Counted from the stretch's first letter, positions 1-9,628 are shown. The stretch: DNA of 64,000 nt from Limnobacter sp. CACIAM 66H1 (GCF_001601825.1 NZ_LUJK01000009.1:19732-83731); one strand, 5' to 3'. A program made the numbers and translations. Notes: generated by a model from the sequence alone, not told the origin.

Positions 1-1199
1 AACTCGGAAATCAGATCTTCATGCGCTTCCTCGCCGGGCAATTGCAGCGCCTCATCGCAGCGCTTCATCATGTCATCGGAAAAGTTTTCTGGCGCATTGC
101 CCCAGGCCTGGCACACCAGGTAAGCCACCAGCGCATTGCCGATGATGCGACGGGAGAATGGCTCACCGTAAGCAGTTTCTTCCCACTCGGCACTCAGGTT
201 CCAGTCGTCGGTGATGTCATGGTCGTCGAACATCATGGCCACTGGTATGTGGGCCATCAAGCGGTGCACACAGTCCAGTTCCGCGACAAATTCTTCCATC
301 GCTTCCAGTTGTGCTTCATAGCGTTCTGCAAATTCAGTGGGCACTTCTGGTGGGATGGTCATGTCGGTGTAGCGCCAGGGAATGGGAGACCACACCAACA
401 AATACATGGCCATGACTTCGGACAGGGAGATCAAATGGTTTCGGGCACTGTCAGTGGTGAACACGGGTTTTTTCACACCCGTGAACAGCACGGTGCGAAT
501 GTCTTTGTTGGCTTTGGTTTTTGGCAACAGTTGATCGCGCGTGTAATAGTGCGGCTGGTCGCGGTGCAGGGTATGGCTGCTGTGCAGTTGGGTGCCCGGC
601 AAAGGCTCGGCTGGCGAATTCAATTCATCCAATAAGCGGTGTATGGCCACCAGCATGGGGCCCGCTACGTCGTCGGTGTAAATTTGATCGCCACCCATCA
701 TCAGCAGTGCTGGCCATTCAGTGGGTGTGGCGGCCAGTTCCAGCAAGTGTTGGTCTGCCCGAACCAGCCCATCGCCGGCTGAGCTACCCTCTTTGCGGGC
801 GTAATGCGGCTTGCGGCAAGAACCGTGTAATACGCTGCGAACCTGGCTTTGAATGACAAACCCCAGCGTACTTCTGCCCGGGTAAAGCAAGTGTGGTGCT
901 TCCTGGGTCAGGTTGATCCATTCGCCATCTGCCCCATGTTTGTAGCTGAGTTCATAACCCACCCAGGTGTCGGCCGGCAGAGGCATGTTCAAAGGCAGGT
1001 CAATCAGGTGGATGTAATAGTGCTCGGCCACTTTCAATGCACGGCAATGCCCACGAATTTCATGCACCTGCGAGTCATGTTTGTCCGGAAACAGGGCAAG
1101 CCGCCATTGCACGGGCTGCGATGTTGCCAACCACAAAGTGATTCGCTCGCTTTGCATGCGACGCAACACGGGGCCAGCCAGAAGGGTGTTGATGCTCAT
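1..1199 (-). CDS. PhoD-like metallophosphatase, 3' end cut by window
   Basis: The minus strand is open from an ATG at 1199 to the window edge, giving about 399 residues with no stop, so the C-terminus is missing. Visible metallophosphatase motifs are GGDQIYTDD around residue 171 and FDDHDITDDWN around residues 324-334 (DDHD at 325-328), typical of the PhoD-like phosphatase group. The family hydrolyses phosphoester bonds with bound metals. There is no signal peptide (it begins MSINTLLAGPVL), so unlike secreted PhoD it is probably cytoplasmic; the substrate is unknown. The plus-strand reading frames over the same stretch are antisense shadows. Confidence in the family is high, in substrate low. 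Confidence 0.85.
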   Translation of the reverse strand, partial: MSINTLLAGPVLRRMQSERITLWLATSQPVQWRLALFPDKHDSQVHEIRGHCRALKVAEHYYIHLIDLPLNMPLPADTWVGYELSYKHGADGEWINLTQEAPHLLYPGRSTLGFVIQSQVRSVLHGSCRKPHYARKEGSSAGDGLVRADQHLLELAATPTEWPALLMMGGDQIYTDDVAGPMLVAIHRLLDELNSPAEPLPGTQLHSSHTLHRDQPHYYTRDQLLPKTKANKDIRTVLFTGVKKPVFTTDSARNHLISLSEVMAMYLLVWSPIPWRYTDMTIPPEVPTEFAERYEAQLEAMEEFVAELDCVHRLMAHIPVAMMFDDHDITDDWNLSAEWEETAYGEPFSRRIIGNALVAYLVCQAWGNAPENFSDDMMKRCDEALQLPGEEAHEDLISE

Positions 1200-1283
1200 A
1201 CTGCGATTGGGGTGAGGTGTGAGAACAATGCACAAACCCTATCAACGTTTAGCTAGTAATTTGGTGGACAGCCCACACATGGG

Positions 1284-1862
1284 TTACCCCTTGCAAGCCT
1301 CCAAGGCGGCAGTTTTGCTGCCTGCTTTTTGAATGCAGGTTTTCAGGCTGTCCAGATTGGGCAGGGTTTTGCAGTGGGGCACATCGACCAGCGGCTGTGT
1401 GCTGTTAAAGCCGCAAGCGTAATACGACGTCACCGGATTCACCGGTTTGTTGATCACCTTGTTGCACACCGGTTTCAGGTTGTTGTTGACCCAGTTGTCG
1501 TAAGTAGCTGACTCTTTCTCAAACTCAGCTTTGTCTGCATTCAACTGGTCAGCCTGAAGGTTAAAGGTGTTCACCGCTTCATTGAAATTCGCAACTGCCT
1601 TTTGATCGGGCTTGCCCGCATCCAGTTTGGCTTTCTGGTTTTGCAAGGCAACGCGCCGCTCGCTTAAGAGTTTCTCGCTGCCACGCAGGTCGCTGGCCCG
1701 TTGCTCCAGTGTGTTGAACCGCTTCAGGCCCTGCTGTTCGAGTTGTAAACAGGCCCGCAAGTCGCTTTCATTTGCCTGTTCCGGGGCTGGAGTTTGAGCT
1801 TGCAAGGCGGGGCAGGCCAAGAGCATCAGTAATGTGCCGATTTTGGCTTTGGACATAGGCAT
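1284..1862 (-). CDS. Secreted coiled-coil hypothetical protein
   Basis: I do not recognise a named family. From the ATG at 1862 (another ATG follows at 1856; a TTG at 1886 would extend it) the protein starts with a clear Sec signal peptide, MSKAKIGTLLMLL then a cleavage region ACPALQAQ. The mature part is a charged, Gln/Asn/Lys-rich helical segment of roughly 100 residues likely to form a coiled coil, followed by a Cys-containing C-terminal part with five cysteines (VCNK, YACGF, HCKT, TCIQ, EACKG) that could form disulfides in the periplasm. It stands alone between the phosphatase and the iron uptake block. Function unknown. Confidence 0.7.
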   Translation of the reverse strand: MPMSKAKIGTLLMLLACPALQAQTPAPEQANESDLRACLQLEQQGLKRFNTLEQRASDLRGSEKLLSERRVALQNQKAKLDAGKPDQKAVANFNEAVNTFNLQADQLNADKAEFEKESATYDNWVNNNLKPVCNKVINKPVNPVTSYYACGFNSTQPLVDVPHCKTLPNLDSLKTCIQKAGSKTAALEACKG

Positions 1863-1944
1863 GTTGACCATCCATGTGAACCGCAAGGCCCTGATCGTAG
1901 CAGATCAATCAACAAATTAAATCGCTGTATCAATTGATTAAATA

Positions 1945-1967
1945 AGTAAGAATAATTATCATTACTG
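1945..1967 (+). promoter_or_regulatory. Putative Fur box upstream of the DUF3649-PepSY-DUF3325 operon
   Basis: AGTAAGAATAATTATCATTACT is a partial inverted repeat resembling the Fur consensus (GATAATGATAATCATTATC) and lies 15-37 bp before the first gene of a cluster whose families are typically iron regulated. The match is imperfect, so this is an inference supported by the second, better box upstream of the receptor gene. Confidence 0.5.
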
Positions 1968-1981
1968 TTCATTAAAAAAAT

Positions 1982-2296
1982 ATGAGCGTTTCAGCAATGA
2001 ATAAGGTCGGCAGTCTCAACTACTGGGTTGTGAATCGGGTGTTGTCAGCGCTACTGGGCGGCTATGCATTCACGTGGGGTTTTTCATCCTTGGGCATCGC
2101 CGGCCTTGCCGCGCTCGGTGTTGATTTTCATGAGGCCGAAACCGGTATTTTGATGCTTGCATTTCTGGTGTTTCTGGGCGTTTTTCTGTGGGCTTTTGCC
2201 AGCAGCAGTGTGGCCCGTGTGTGGGCTGTGTTGGCAGGGGGTGGGGTGTTGATGACCCTGTCGGCCTGGTGGATTCAGCAAAGCATGTTGTCTTGA
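1982..2296 (+). CDS. DUF3649 small membrane protein, iron uptake cluster
   Basis: The 104-residue protein has three hydrophobic segments (around residues 15-40, 55-72 and 78-95) and matches the pattern of DUF3649 proteins, which are usually found beside PepSY-TM and DUF3325 genes in TonB-linked iron uptake loci. The role is not established; an inner-membrane accessory function in siderophore reduction or uptake is an inference from context. It is the first gene of a plus-strand operon preceded by a Fur-like box, and the next gene starts 12 bp after its stop. Confidence 0.75.
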   Translation: MSVSAMNKVGSLNYWVVNRVLSALLGGYAFTWGFSSLGIAGLAALGVDFHEAETGILMLAFLVFLGVFLWAFASSSVARVWAVLAGGGVLMTLSAWWIQQSMLS

Positions 2297-2308
2297 AGGG
2301 GAAGTTTG

Positions 2309-4028
2309 GTGTTCAGTAATTTTCGATTGTCCATGACCTGGGTTCACACCTGGTTCGGTTTGGTGTTGGGCTTTGTGTTAATGGTCTGTTTTTTCTTTGG
2401 ATCGTTGTCGGTGTTTGACCGGGAGATTGATCGCTGGGCCATTCCTGAAACCCGGTTCGATGCGCAGCCCATGCCGTCCTTCGACAAAGTGCTTCTGCCT
2501 GCTTTGCAACAGCTGGAGCCCGATGAGGTGGACTACGCCACCAACATGCCCAGGCTGCACGACCCAGCCAAAGGCGAGATGACACCTCGCACTGAACTGC
2601 CTGTCGATGAATACTGGGCTTATGTGACCCACCGCGACCCTGTGTTGGCGGCCGGTGTGGGTTATGGTGTGCCATTGGCGAAGAACCCGGAAGACCACAA
2701 CCACATTCACAAGAACGTGACGCTGGACCCCCGAACTGGCGAAGTGTTGCCAGACGACAAGTTGAAAATTGGCAGTCACTGGTTTTATCCCATGCACTAC
2801 AGTTTGCAGCTGAAGTGGAAAAACCTGGGCATCTGGATTGTTGGCCTTGCCGCATTGATGATGCTTGCGGCCTTGGTGACGGGTGTCATCATGCACCGAA
2901 AGGTGTTCCGCGAGTTTTTCACCTTCCGCCCCTGGAAGCGAACACAACGTGCCAGCCTGGATTTGCACAACCTGACTGGTGTGGTGGCTTTGCCATTCCA
3001 TTTCTTTTTTTGCATTCACGGGTTTGGTTATTTTTGCCAGTTTTTATTTTTTGCCGGTGACCAGCACTCTGCTTGACCCCCTGCACAAGCAACATGAAAT
3101 TCACGAGGCGGCCGCCACCGGTTTGCCGCATGAGGCAGCGGGTGTGCCAGGCACCATGAGCAGTGTGGATGCCATGGTGGAAGAGGCCAAACGCCGTTGG
3201 GCAGCTCGCGACATGGCGGGTGAAGTTGGTTTTCTGGTGATGCACCACGTAGGCGATGCCAACAGTTATGTGAGCATTTACCGCGCTGGCAGTGACCGCG
3301 TGGCCTTGGTGGGCGAGGGCATTCATTTTAAAACCAGCACGGGTGAAGTGCTCAGCGAAGACCCGCCACGCACGCCGGTATCTGAGGTGAATGAGTTCCT
3401 GACGGGCTTGCATTTGCAGCACTTTGAGCACTGGTTCTTGCGTTGGCTGTATGTCTTGGGTGGCTTGCTCGGTGCCGTGTGTATTGCGACTGGTTTTATT
3501 TTCTTCGTTGAAAAACGAAAATCCCAACATGCAAAAAGCGGCAGCAATGGTAGCCGTGTGGTCGATTCATTGGCCGTTACTACAGTGACCGGCATGGTGA
3601 TGGCCGCAGTCGGTATGCTGGTCATCAATCGAATTTTGCCAGCGGACCTGTTGGGCAAGGCCGATTGGGAAAAAGCTGCATTCTGGACTGTGTGGGGCCT
3701 TAGCTTTGTTCATGCTTACGTTCGCAGTGCGCCTGTTGCACATGGTTTGTTCAACCCGGCCTGGCGTGAGCAATGCTGGGGAGTAGTAGCACTCAGTATT
3801 TCAGCGGTTCTGTTGAACTGGGCCACCACTGGCGACCATTTGATCAAAACAGTGTTCACTGACACGTATTGGCCTGTCGCAGGCGTTGATTTGAGCCTGA
3901 TGGCGTGTGCCGTGATGAGCGGCTGGGCGGCATTGAAACTTGCACGCCGAGAGCGTGGTGCGGATGTGCCGGTTGGTAAAACTGAAAAACAATCTGGATC
4001 TGACACGGGTGAGGTGGCCCATGCCTGA
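2309..4028 (+). pseudogene. PepSY-associated TM protein, frameshifted at a T7 run
   Basis: Two overlapping frames together make one PepSY-TM protein of about 570 residues. The first (to residue ~237) contains TWVHTWFGLVLGF, the periplasmic domain and HNLTGVVALPFHF; the second continues AFTGLVIFASFYF and the remaining membrane segments. The break is in T7 at 3005-3011: with six T the product reads smoothly as ALPFHFFFAFTGLVIF, a normal family sequence. Such proteins sit in the inner membrane and are proposed to act as ferric-siderophore reductases. I chose the GTG at 2309 because it has AAGGGGAAG at good spacing; TTG at 2306 is the alternative. It overlaps the DUF3325 start by 8 bp. As read it is broken, but a sequencing error is likely. 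Confidence 0.85.
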
Positions 4029-4329
4029 GGCATTTTATTTAACTGCCGCCGCTTTGCTCAGCCTGGTGGGCATGGCGTGGTTGGCCTTGTCCATGGATGT
4101 GCATTGGGCACAGGTGAAGCAGATTCCCTTGGCCGATAGCCAACCACCTCGAACGGTGTTGAAACTGTTGGGTTATCTTGCCCTTGTTGTGTCACTGGTG
4201 GTGTGCCTTGTTGCAGATCGACCTTCGATTGCGGCACTGGTGTGGATCATGTTGATGGTTGGGTCTGCTGTGGCGGTGGCGTTTATACTCGCACATCGAC
4301 CCCGACTGCTGAAGGCGTTTTGTTTTTGA
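4021..4329 (+). CDS. DUF3325 small membrane protein
   Basis: The 102-residue protein starts at an ATG overlapping the end of the PepSY gene (ATGCCTGA), so translation is probably coupled. It has three membrane-spanning stretches (about residues 3-22, 47-66 and 72-92) and a basic C-terminus, as in DUF3325 proteins. The DUF3649/PepSY/DUF3325 set recurs beside TonB-dependent siderophore receptors, which are indeed present here on the opposite strand. Biochemical role unknown. Its stop lies 3 bp from the stop of the convergent piuC. Confidence 0.8.
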   Translation: MPEAFYLTAAALLSLVGMAWLALSMDVHWAQVKQIPLADSQPPRTVLKLLGYLALVVSLVVCLVADRPSIAALVWIMLMVGSAVAVAFILAHRPRLLKAFCF

Positions 4330-4332
4330 TCC

Positions 4333-5013
4333 TTAACACTCAGTCCATTTTCTCAACAGATTGTTGTACAAACCTGTAAGCCGAACCAGCTCCGGGTGAC
4401 CCTCGCCATATTGCGTTCGCAATTTGATGAGGGATTCATCCATTTGAAACAGCAGGCGCCTGCATTCCAGATCTTTCACCATGCTTTGCATGAACATGTA
4501 GCAGGCCAATCGCTCACCCCGGGTCACAGGGTTCACTTGGTGCATGGAGCCCGACGGGTAAACCACCAGGCTGCCCGCGGGCAATTTAACGTTTTGCATG
4601 CCATAGGTGTCTTCAATGACCAGCTCACCACCCTCGTAATCCTCGGGATTGGATAAAAACAGCGTGGCAGAAATGTCGGTGCGCAACGCGCTGCCGTCGG
4701 GTAGATAACGCACAGTGCTGTCGGTGTGCAAGCCATAGTGATTCGTTTCACCGGCGTAGCGATTGAAGTTGGGTGGCAGTATTTTGTAGGGCAGGGCAGC
4801 CGAAATTAATCGGCTGCTTCTGTTTAACGCGCGCATCACCAGCACACGCAGGTCTCTCAACACTTCGCTCCCTTCCGGAATTTGAAGATTGTTTTTGGCA
4901 AGGCGGGCCTGTGTGCCCGCACTTTGACCGGTCGCCCAGTCAGCTTGCTTGAGCATCTTGTGGATGCTCGCAAGCTCCTCGGTACTGAGAATATTGTCGA
5001 TGGTGACCAGCAT
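4333..5013 (-). CDS. piuC: PKHD-type Fe(II)/2-oxoglutarate hydroxylase, PiuC-like
   Basis: A 226-residue PKHD-type hydroxylase (YbiX/PiuC group). The iron triad is visible as H96 and D98 (LHTDS) and H158 (GSMHQV), with R168 ten residues later as the expected 2-oxoglutarate ligand. The usual family length is about 225 residues, so it is complete. PiuC genes are classically adjacent to PiuA-type siderophore receptors and iron regulated, as here: the receptor lies 15 bp upstream on the same strand, implying one operon. The physiological substrate is not known. Confidence 0.92.
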   Translation of the reverse strand: MLVTIDNILSTEELASIHKMLKQADWATGQSAGTQARLAKNNLQIPEGSEVLRDLRVLVMRALNRSSRLISAALPYKILPPNFNRYAGETNHYGLHTDSTVRYLPDGSALRTDISATLFLSNPEDYEGGELVIEDTYGMQNVKLPAGSLVVYPSGSMHQVNPVTRGERLACYMFMQSMVKDLECRRLLFQMDESLIKLRTQYGEGHPELVRLTGLYNNLLRKWTEC

Positions 5014-5028
5014 GTGTGTGTCGTTTAA

Positions 5029-7233
5029 TTAAAAGTCGTATCTTAAAGTGGCGATCAACTGACGACCTTCTCCGGGAATGCCTTGTCCGCCGCCTTCAGC
5101 CAGTTGAGAGATGTATCGTTCGTCGAACACATTGTACAAGTTCACACGAACCTGAACGTCTTTGGTGAATTTGTAGGTGGTGTACAAGTCAACCACGGTG
5201 TAGCTTGGAATGCTCACCTTCACGTTACCGGTGGTGTTGGGTTGAACACCACTGGTTTGTTCATCCACATACTGCAAGCCACCGCCCAAAGTGAATTTGG
5301 GTGTGATGTCGTAGGTAGTGAAAACATTGAATGAGTGCTTCGGTGTGCCGCCCAATTCTTGCCCGACAGAGAAGGGTGAGGTGGGTGCACTGGTCACTTC
5401 AGATTCAAGGAAGGTGTAGCCTGAGTAAAGTTTCCATGCCTTGGTCACTTGACCTGCAACGAGTACTTCGAAACCATCAATGTAATATTCCACGTTCGGC
5501 GTGGTGACTCCGCCCGCCGCTGGCGCGGGCAGACGACCTTCATCAGTCTCAGTCCGGAATACAGCAGCGTTGATATCCAGCCCCGCACCAATGGTCATTT
5601 TGCTGCCCAGTTCGTACGCCTGAATCTTCTCGGTAGGAGTATCGAATGTGTTGCCAGCCACCCGATCATTCATACTTCCGCCGGCCAGTTGAATTTGGTT
5701 GCGGTCGAAGTTACCGGAAATGTTGAAGGCTGTGCCGTAAGAGGCATACAAGGCGTGGTTGGGTGTTAGCTTGTGCACCAGGCCCAAACTATAGCTCGTC
5801 TCCGTGTCTTCGCGCATGAAGCTGCGGTTTTCGGCTTGTTGTGGTGTGAGGCCTGCGGCAGTGGAATTTTGGCGATCTTCTTCATTCGCAAAGGCCTTTA
5901 CCTTGTCGTAACGAATGCCTGCGTTCAGCTCCCATTTTTCGTTGAACTTCATGGTGTCAAGCAGGTACAGGCCCATTTCTTCGGTTTCGAACCGATGAAT
6001 GCCACCGTAGGCCAGTGTGCCTGTGAACTCGCGTTCGGCGGGGTTAAACAGGCTGGTGACAGGGCCGTTGGTGTCCAGGCGTCGTCGGTTTTCATATTCA
6101 TAAAAACCAAAGTCGAAACCTGCCACCATGTCGTGTTGGATACTGCCGGTATTCAAGCTGAACAAAAGGTCTGTCTGATTCCTGAAGCTGGTGTCGACCT
6201 GATCACGAGGCTTCAAATTACCCACAGCAAAGCCTGATGCAGGGTTGTTGTTGCCAGCGCCCGTTCCGTTGTCCACAAATCTTGGGGACGATGTAATCGA
6301 GTCGTTGCCGACTTGTGCAAAGCGTGTTTGGTTGCGAATCACTTGTCCGCTGGCCAGTGCATGTTGAACTGCCAGGCCAATCTGGTTCACTTCAATGTCT
6401 TTGTAGTCATTGGTGTGGCCGTAGAAGTTGTCAAAGTTGATGCCATCCGGCAGGCGACCTGTGCCGCCATTTCGGCGGTCAAAAGGCAAACCTGCATCGG
6501 GAATGTCATTGGTTTTGATGTGTAGTACATCGGCTGTAATCGATGTGGGTTTGTTCAAGCCCCATGTGTAGGCGGCATAAACACCGTAGCGGTCTTCTTC
6601 TGCCGTGTTTCGGCCGGGCAAGTCTGCACTGTGTTTCATCAAGTTGATGCGCAAAGCTTCGTCATCGTCCAACACACGATTCATGTCCAGTGTGGTTCGG
6701 AAATAGCTGTCGGTCCCCACGCTGACTTCTGCGCGATTGAAATCAACACCCAAAGGTTGTTTGGTCACAAAGTTGATGGTGCCGCCCGCAGAGCCGCGAC
6801 CCGAGAACGCAGAGTTCGGACCTTTGACCACTTCCAGCTGTTCGATGAAAAACGGATCGCGGAAGTAGTTGCCAATGTCGCGCATGCCGTTGACATTGAT
6901 GTCATCACGGGCATTGAAACCGCGAATTTTAAGTTGATCACCACCCGGTGGGTTGCCTTCACCAGCCTGAAGGCTGATGCCCGGTATGTTACGCAGCGCC
7001 TCGTTGAGCGAAGTGACGTTTTGTTCTTCAAGCAGATCTTGCGGCAATACGGTGATGATGCGTGGAGTTTCTTGTAATGGGCGCGTGTACTTGATGCTGT
7101 CCATTTGTTCGCCTCGGAAGTCGATGACATCCACATCAGGCAAAGTTTGGGGGTTTTCTTGGGCATGTGCGTTGGCGAGGCTGCTTAAAGCCAGCGCCAC
7201 GGCAAGTGCGATGGGTTTGGGAGAGTGCTGCAT
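5029..7233 (-). CDS. TonB-dependent catecholate-type siderophore receptor
   Basis: A 734-residue outer-membrane receptor. It has a signal peptide (IALAVALALSSLANAHA), a short TonB-box region after the mature start, a plug domain with the family hallmarks IRGFNARDDINVNGMRD and VEVVKGP-like QLEVVKGPNSAFSGRGSAGG (residues roughly 100-160), and a beta-barrel ending in the outer-membrane signature TLRYDF. The plug sequence resembles Fiu/PiuA receptors for catechol siderophores and the neighbour is piuC, so PiuA is a likely orthologue; the exact ligand cannot be read from sequence. It imports ferric siderophore using TonB energy; tonB/exbB/exbD are not in the window. A strong Fur box precedes it. 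Confidence 0.93.
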   Translation of the reverse strand: MQHSPKPIALAVALALSSLANAHAQENPQTLPDVDVIDFRGEQMDSIKYTRPLQETPRIITVLPQDLLEEQNVTSLNEALRNIPGISLQAGEGNPPGGDQLKIRGFNARDDINVNGMRDIGNYFRDPFFIEQLEVVKGPNSAFSGRGSAGGTINFVTKQPLGVDFNRAEVSVGTDSYFRTTLDMNRVLDDDEALRINLMKHSADLPGRNTAEEDRYGVYAAYTWGLNKPTSITADVLHIKTNDIPDAGLPFDRRNGGTGRLPDGINFDNFYGHTNDYKDIEVNQIGLAVQHALASGQVIRNQTRFAQVGNDSITSSPRFVDNGTGAGNNNPASGFAVGNLKPRDQVDTSFRNQTDLLFSLNTGSIQHDMVAGFDFGFYEYENRRRLDTNGPVTSLFNPAEREFTGTLAYGGIHRFETEEMGLYLLDTMKFNEKWELNAGIRYDKVKAFANEEDRQNSTAAGLTPQQAENRSFMREDTETSYSLGLVHKLTPNHALYASYGTAFNISGNFDRNQIQLAGGSMNDRVAGNTFDTPTEKIQAYELGSKMTIGAGLDINAAVFRTETDEGRLPAPAAGGVTTPNVEYYIDGFEVLVAGQVTKAWKLYSGYTFLESEVTSAPTSPFSVGQELGGTPKHSFNVFTTYDITPKFTLGGGLQYVDEQTSGVQPNTTGNVKVSIPSYTVVDLYTTYKFTKDVQVRVNLYNVFDERYISQLAEGGGQGIPGEGRQLIATLRYDF

Positions 7234-7261
7234 AGTCGTCTCAAAAAATAATATGAAGACG

Positions 7262-7286
7262 AATGATAATCGATATCATTAATGTC
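7262..7286 (-). promoter_or_regulatory. Fur box upstream of the siderophore receptor
   Basis: AATGATAATCGATATCATT is an almost perfect inverted repeat matching the Fur consensus, about 30-50 bp upstream of the receptor start. It implies iron repression of the receptor-piuC operon. Confidence 0.8.
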
Positions 7287-7343
7287 ATGAAATATTTTTT
7301 GTAACACTGTCTTTTTTGTCGCAAAGTCGGGCTGTTGAAAACA

Positions 7344-7375
7344 AAAAACCCCGGTGGGTTACACCGGGGTTTTTG
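7344..7375. terminator. Bidirectional intrinsic terminator after ahpF
   Basis: AAAAACCCCGGTG and its complement CACCGGGGTTTTT flank a 5-base loop, giving a strong GC stem with A and T tracts on both sides. It separates the ahp genes from the receptor promoter on the same strand. Confidence 0.9.
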
Positions 7376-7397
7376 TTAGGTTTGGCCTTGAGCCGTT

Positions 7398-8393
7398 TTA
7401 CTGTCTGATCAAGTGATCAAACGCGGCTAGCGACGCATTCGCACCTTCGCCCATGGCGATGATGATCTGCTTGTAAGGTGCTGTTGTGCAGTCGCCTGCG
7501 GCAAACACGCCTTCCATGCTGGTGTGGCCCTTGTGGTCCACTACGATTTCACCATGCTTGCTCAATTCAAGTGTGCCTTTCAGCCAGTCGGTGTTGGGCA
7601 GCAAACCGATTTGAACAAAAATGCCTTCCAGTTCAACCTGTTTCACTTCGTCCGTTGCTCGGTCTTTGTAGGTCAGGCCGTAGACCTTGGTGCCATCACC
7701 GTTTACCTCAGTGGTCAGCGCATTCAAGATCACTTTCACATTCGGCAGGCTGTACAGTTTTTTCTGCAATACCGCGTCGGCTTTCAGCTTGGTGTCGAAT
7801 TCAAACAGGGTGACTTCTTTCACAATGCCGGCCAGGTCAATGGCAGCTTCTACACCGCTGTTGCCGCCGCCAATTACTGCAACACGCTTGCCTTTGTACA
7901 GCGGGCCATCGCAGTGCGGGCAGTAGGCCACACCTTTGTTTCGGTACTCGGCTTCGCCTGGCACATTCATTTCGCGCCAGCGTGCGCCGGTGCTCAAAAT
8001 GATGCTTTTGCTGGTCAGCTTGGCACCGTTTTCCAGTTCAACTTCAACCTTGCCGTCGCTCAGTTTCTGCAGGCCTTTGGCGCGTTGCAGGTTCATCACG
8101 TCGATGTCGTATTCCTTCACGTGTTGTTCCAGTGCAGCCACCAGCTTGGGGCCTTCTGTTTCTTTCACGGAAATGAAGTTTTCAATGCCCAGTGTGTCCA
8201 GAACCTGGCCACCGAAGCGCTCGGTGACGATGCCGGTTCTCACGCCTTTACGCGCAGCATAAATCGCAGCGGCTGCGCCGGCGGGGCCACCGCCCACAAT
8301 CAGCACATCAAACTCGCCTTTGGCATTCAGTTTGGCTGCGTCCTTTTCAGCAGCGCCAGTGTCCAGCTTGGCGACAATTTCTTCCAGTGTCAT
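7398..8393 (-). CDS. ahpF: AhpF C-terminal part: FAD/NADH thioredoxin reductase-like domains
   Basis: The 331 residues match the C-terminal two thirds of alkyl hydroperoxide reductase subunit F. It begins [13 protein letters not shown], which in AhpF is an internal motif, then has the FAD site [19 protein letters not shown], the redox pair CPHC, the NADH site [17 protein letters not shown] and the FAD C-terminal motif [10 protein letters not shown]. It reduces AhpC via its N-terminal domain. The ATG overlaps the stop of the N-terminal part as ATGA, so it could be translated as a separate coupled polypeptide, but in-frame sequence just upstream (ESFGSGR before the Met) shows that it was one reading frame. 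See the companion entry. Confidence 0.92.
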   Translation of the reverse strand: MTLEEIVAKLDTGAAEKDAAKLNAKGEFDVLIVGGGPAGAAAAIYAARKGVRTGIVTERFGGQVLDTLGIENFISVKETEGPKLVAALEQHVKEYDIDVMNLQRAKGLQKLSDGKVEVELENGAKLTSKSIILSTGARWREMNVPGEAEYRNKGVAYCPHCDGPLYKGKRVAVIGGGNSGVEAAIDLAGIVKEVTLFEFDTKLKADAVLQKKLYSLPNVKVILNALTTEVNGDGTKVYGLTYKDRATDEVKQVELEGIFVQIGLLPNTDWLKGTLELSKHGEIVVDHKGHTSMEGVFAAGDCTTAPYKQIIIAMGEGANASLAAFDHLIRQ

Positions 8394-8968
8394 TCGGCCG
8401 GAGCCAAAGCTTTCGTTGCTATCCCCTGTGTGCCTTGAAACACGGTGGGGACTGCCATGACCTTGCGCTGTTCAACAAGTGGCTGGAACATGCCGCCATC
8501 GATCATGGTGTGGCTAAATGCCGGGTTCAATGCTGCAATGGTGTTGAAGGCTTGTACAACGTCAGGACAGTTGTGGCAGCTCAATGAAATCACGGTTTCA
8601 AAGTGACCACCATGGGCGGGTGCCTGCAAGCCTTTGATTTGTTCGATCACATCTGCTTCCACTTTGGGTGGGTGGCCGCCTACATGAAGCAGGCCGAGCA
8701 GCAGCGAGGTGAATTCATGTCCCATGGGCAAACCGGCAAAACGCACGCGGCCTTCCTCACCTTGCTTGGCAATTGAGAATGAGGGGCGCAGGTTGTAGTT
8801 GCCGTCCAGGCGCACAGACACTTTGTCTGAGCACTCCGCGATTTCTTGCACCAGCTGTTCCATATCGCGTGCCTTTTCGCTGTTGTCCAGCGAGGCCACC
8901 AATTCAATGGGGTGGCGCAGCATTTGCAGATAGGTCTTCAGTTGTTGTTTGATGTTTGCGTCGAGCAT
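8390..8968 (-). CDS. ahpF: AhpF N-terminal double-thioredoxin-fold domain, separated by a frameshift
   Basis: The 192 residues match the N-terminal domain of AhpF, with the CHNC redox motif ([12 protein letters not shown]) that passes electrons from the flavin domain to AhpC. After [10 protein letters not shown] the frame runs into [11 protein letters not shown] and stops, while the next frame reads [10 protein letters not shown] leading into MTLEEI. Adding one G to the G4 run at 8423-8426 (minus strand) restores a single protein of about 520 residues, the normal AhpF length. Either a sequencing or real frameshift or, less likely, a functional split with ATGA coupling. It lies about 100 bp downstream of ahpC in the same operon. 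Confidence 0.9.
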   Translation of the reverse strand: MLDANIKQQLKTYLQMLRHPIELVASLDNSEKARDMEQLVQEIAECSDKVSVRLDGNYNLRPSFSIAKQGEEGRVRFAGLPMGHEFTSLLLGLLHVGGHPPKVEADVIEQIKGLQAPAHGGHFETVISLSCHNCPDVVQAFNTIAALNPAFSHTMIDGGMFQPLVEQRKVMAVPTVFQGTQGIATKALAPAE

Positions 8969-9011
8969 GGGGTACTCCGGGGATGTTCGTCAGATGTGTG
9001 TGAACAAGGGG

Positions 9012-9032
9012 CCGCTCCCTTGTGGGGAGCGG
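9012..9032. other. Hairpin between ahpC and ahpF
   Basis: CCGCTCCC and GGGAGCGG form an 8-bp stem with a small loop between the two genes. No T tract follows on the minus strand, so I read it as an RNA stability or partial termination element that could make ahpC transcript more abundant than ahpF, rather than a full terminator. Confidence 0.5.
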
Positions 9033-9064
9033 TTTACTGCTAAAAATTCAAAGGTAATTTGAAT

Positions 9065-9628
9065 TTAGATTTTGCCAACCAGGTCCAGTGAAGGAGTCAA
9101 AGCGGCATCGCCTTCCTTCCACTTGGCAGGGCAAGCCTGGCCAGGATTCTTGGCGATGTACTGTGCGGCTTGAATCTTGCGCTTCAGTTCAGATGCGTCA
9201 CGGCCAATTCCAAGGTCGTGCACTTCCATCACTTTGATCACGCCCTGTGGGTCGAGTACAAAAGTACCGCGCAGTGCCAAACCTTCTTCTTCAATCATCA
9301 CGCCGAAGTTGCGTGTGATTTGACCGGTGGGGTCGCCAATCATTGGGAAGCGGATTTTGCCGATGGTTTCGGTGGCGTCGGCCCAAGCTTTGTGTGTGAA
9401 GTGGGTGTCGGTTGATACAGAGAACACTTCAACGCCCATGGCCTTCAGTTCTTCGTACTGGTCAGCCAGGTCGCCCAATTCGGTGGGGCATACGAAGGTG
9501 AAGTCAGCTGGGTAGAAGAAGAACACAGACCACTTGCCCAACACGTCGGCTTCGGTCAGGTTGATTTCTTTGCCGTTCCAGTAAGCAGTGGCTTTGAATG
9601 GCTTGATTGTGGTGTTGATCAGAGACAT
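9065..9628 (-). CDS. ahpC: Alkyl hydroperoxide reductase subunit C (peroxiredoxin)
   Basis: A 187-residue typical 2-Cys peroxiredoxin. The peroxidatic cysteine is C47 in FTFVCPTEL and the resolving cysteine C166 in [10 protein letters not shown]; length equals that of known AhpC. It reduces H2O2 and organic hydroperoxides in the cytoplasm and is recycled by AhpF, encoded downstream. The ATG at 9628 is preceded by TTGGAGGAC, a good ribosome binding site, and by a clear sigma-70 promoter. Regulation by OxyR is common in the family but no convincing OxyR gene is nearby. Confidence 0.97.
   Translation of the reverse strand: MSLINTTIKPFKATAYWNGKEINLTEADVLGKWSVFFFYPADFTFVCPTELGDLADQYEELKAMGVEVFSVSTDTHFTHKAWADATETIGKIRFPMIGDPTGQITRNFGVMIEEEGLALRGTFVLDPQGVIKVMEVHDLGIGRDASELKRKIQAAQYIAKNPGQACPAKWKEGDAALTPSLDLVGKI

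Noticed and set aside
21..1256. Three plus-strand open frames of 111-204 codons
   Set aside because: They lie antisense to an uninterrupted minus-strand frame with clear PhoD-like metal motifs; their translations have no family features.
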